Positions 6,262 to 6,324 of a DNA stretch of 6,324 bases are shown here, piece by piece (position 1 is the stretch's first letter; each line of letters begins with the position of its first letter). The position numbers and the translations under genes were made by a program. The notes under the pieces are model-generated. The model was not told the origin of the DNA and did not search any database. It saw nothing but the letters and a program-made list of their open reading frames with translations. This DNA comes from Bacteroidales bacterium. Lineage in GTDB: Bacteria > Bacteroidota > Bacteroidia > Bacteroidales > UBA7960. Location: NCBI GenBank assembly GCA_007131125.1, contig SLRE01000136.1, positions 1-6,324 of the forward strand. The letters run 5' to 3'.

Positions 6262-6324
6262 ATGGGCAAAGGAGAAATTTTGTTTAGCCGCCGCAGCATC
6301 CGCAAATATAAAAAAGAGGGGCAG
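6262..6324 (+). CDS. Nitroreductase-family protein, N-terminal fragment (runs off right edge)
   Basis: Only 21 codons are visible, beginning with ATG at 6262. They read MGKGEILFSRRSIRKYKK and then EGQ. The segment SRRSIRKYK at residues 9-17 is the typical opening of the nitroreductase family, in which the R-R-S-x-R arginines contact the FMN phosphate and Tyr/Phe follows. Such enzymes are FMN-dependent NAD(P)H oxidoreductases of the cytoplasm acting on nitroaromatics, quinones or, in special branches, other substrates. The frame is open to the window edge, a -7 element stands just upstream, and the preceding gene is terminated, all of which support a real gene. The subfamily cannot be told from this fragment. 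Confidence 0.75.
   Translation, partial: MGKGEILFSRRSIRKYKKEGQ

Overview
The window looks like ordinary chromosome from a member of the Bacteroidota (Bacteroidetes). Three things suggest this. Sequences matching the phylum's unusual -7 promoter element (TAnnTTTG) sit just ahead of three of the genes. Shine-Dalgarno sites are absent or poor ahead of the starts. The large central gene is a divergent second elongation factor G of the kind known from Bacteroides. I see no mobile element, CRISPR array, rRNA or tRNA. The genus cannot be named from this sequence.

Layout, left to right: (1) the 3' part of a flavodoxin-fold, WrbA-like protein gene, + strand, entering from the left edge; (2) a convergent gene for a small DoxX-family membrane protein, - strand; (3) a 146-bp divergent gap, then a PfkB/ribokinase-family sugar or nucleoside kinase gene, + strand, whose proper start is the ATG at 1139 because a -7 element overlaps the upstream TTG alternative; (4) a 207-bp gap, then a 711-codon EF-G paralogue gene (fusA2-like), closed by a strong intrinsic terminator; (5) a gap with a promoter, then an AbgT-family transporter gene, closed by a second strong terminator; (6) a short promoter region and the first 21 codons of a nitroreductase-like gene running off the right edge.

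The genes look mostly like independent transcription units (opposed strands, own promoters, strong terminators) and not one operon. The only possible read-through is from the kinase gene into the EF-G paralogue, because no convincing terminator separates them. There is a loose redox theme at the edges (flavodoxin, DoxX, nitroreductase), but nothing shows that they act together.

The most interesting gene is the EF-G paralogue. It keeps the P-loop and the domain IV tip features needed to work on the ribosome. However, the catalytic His of the G3 motif is Phe, the G4 motif NKxD reads NQLE, the switch I motif is altered, and domain IV carries an insertion of about 18 residues. This fits the Bacteroides EF-G2 type, reported to drive translocation without GTP hydrolysis during carbon starvation. 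I did not find a wholly undescribed system.
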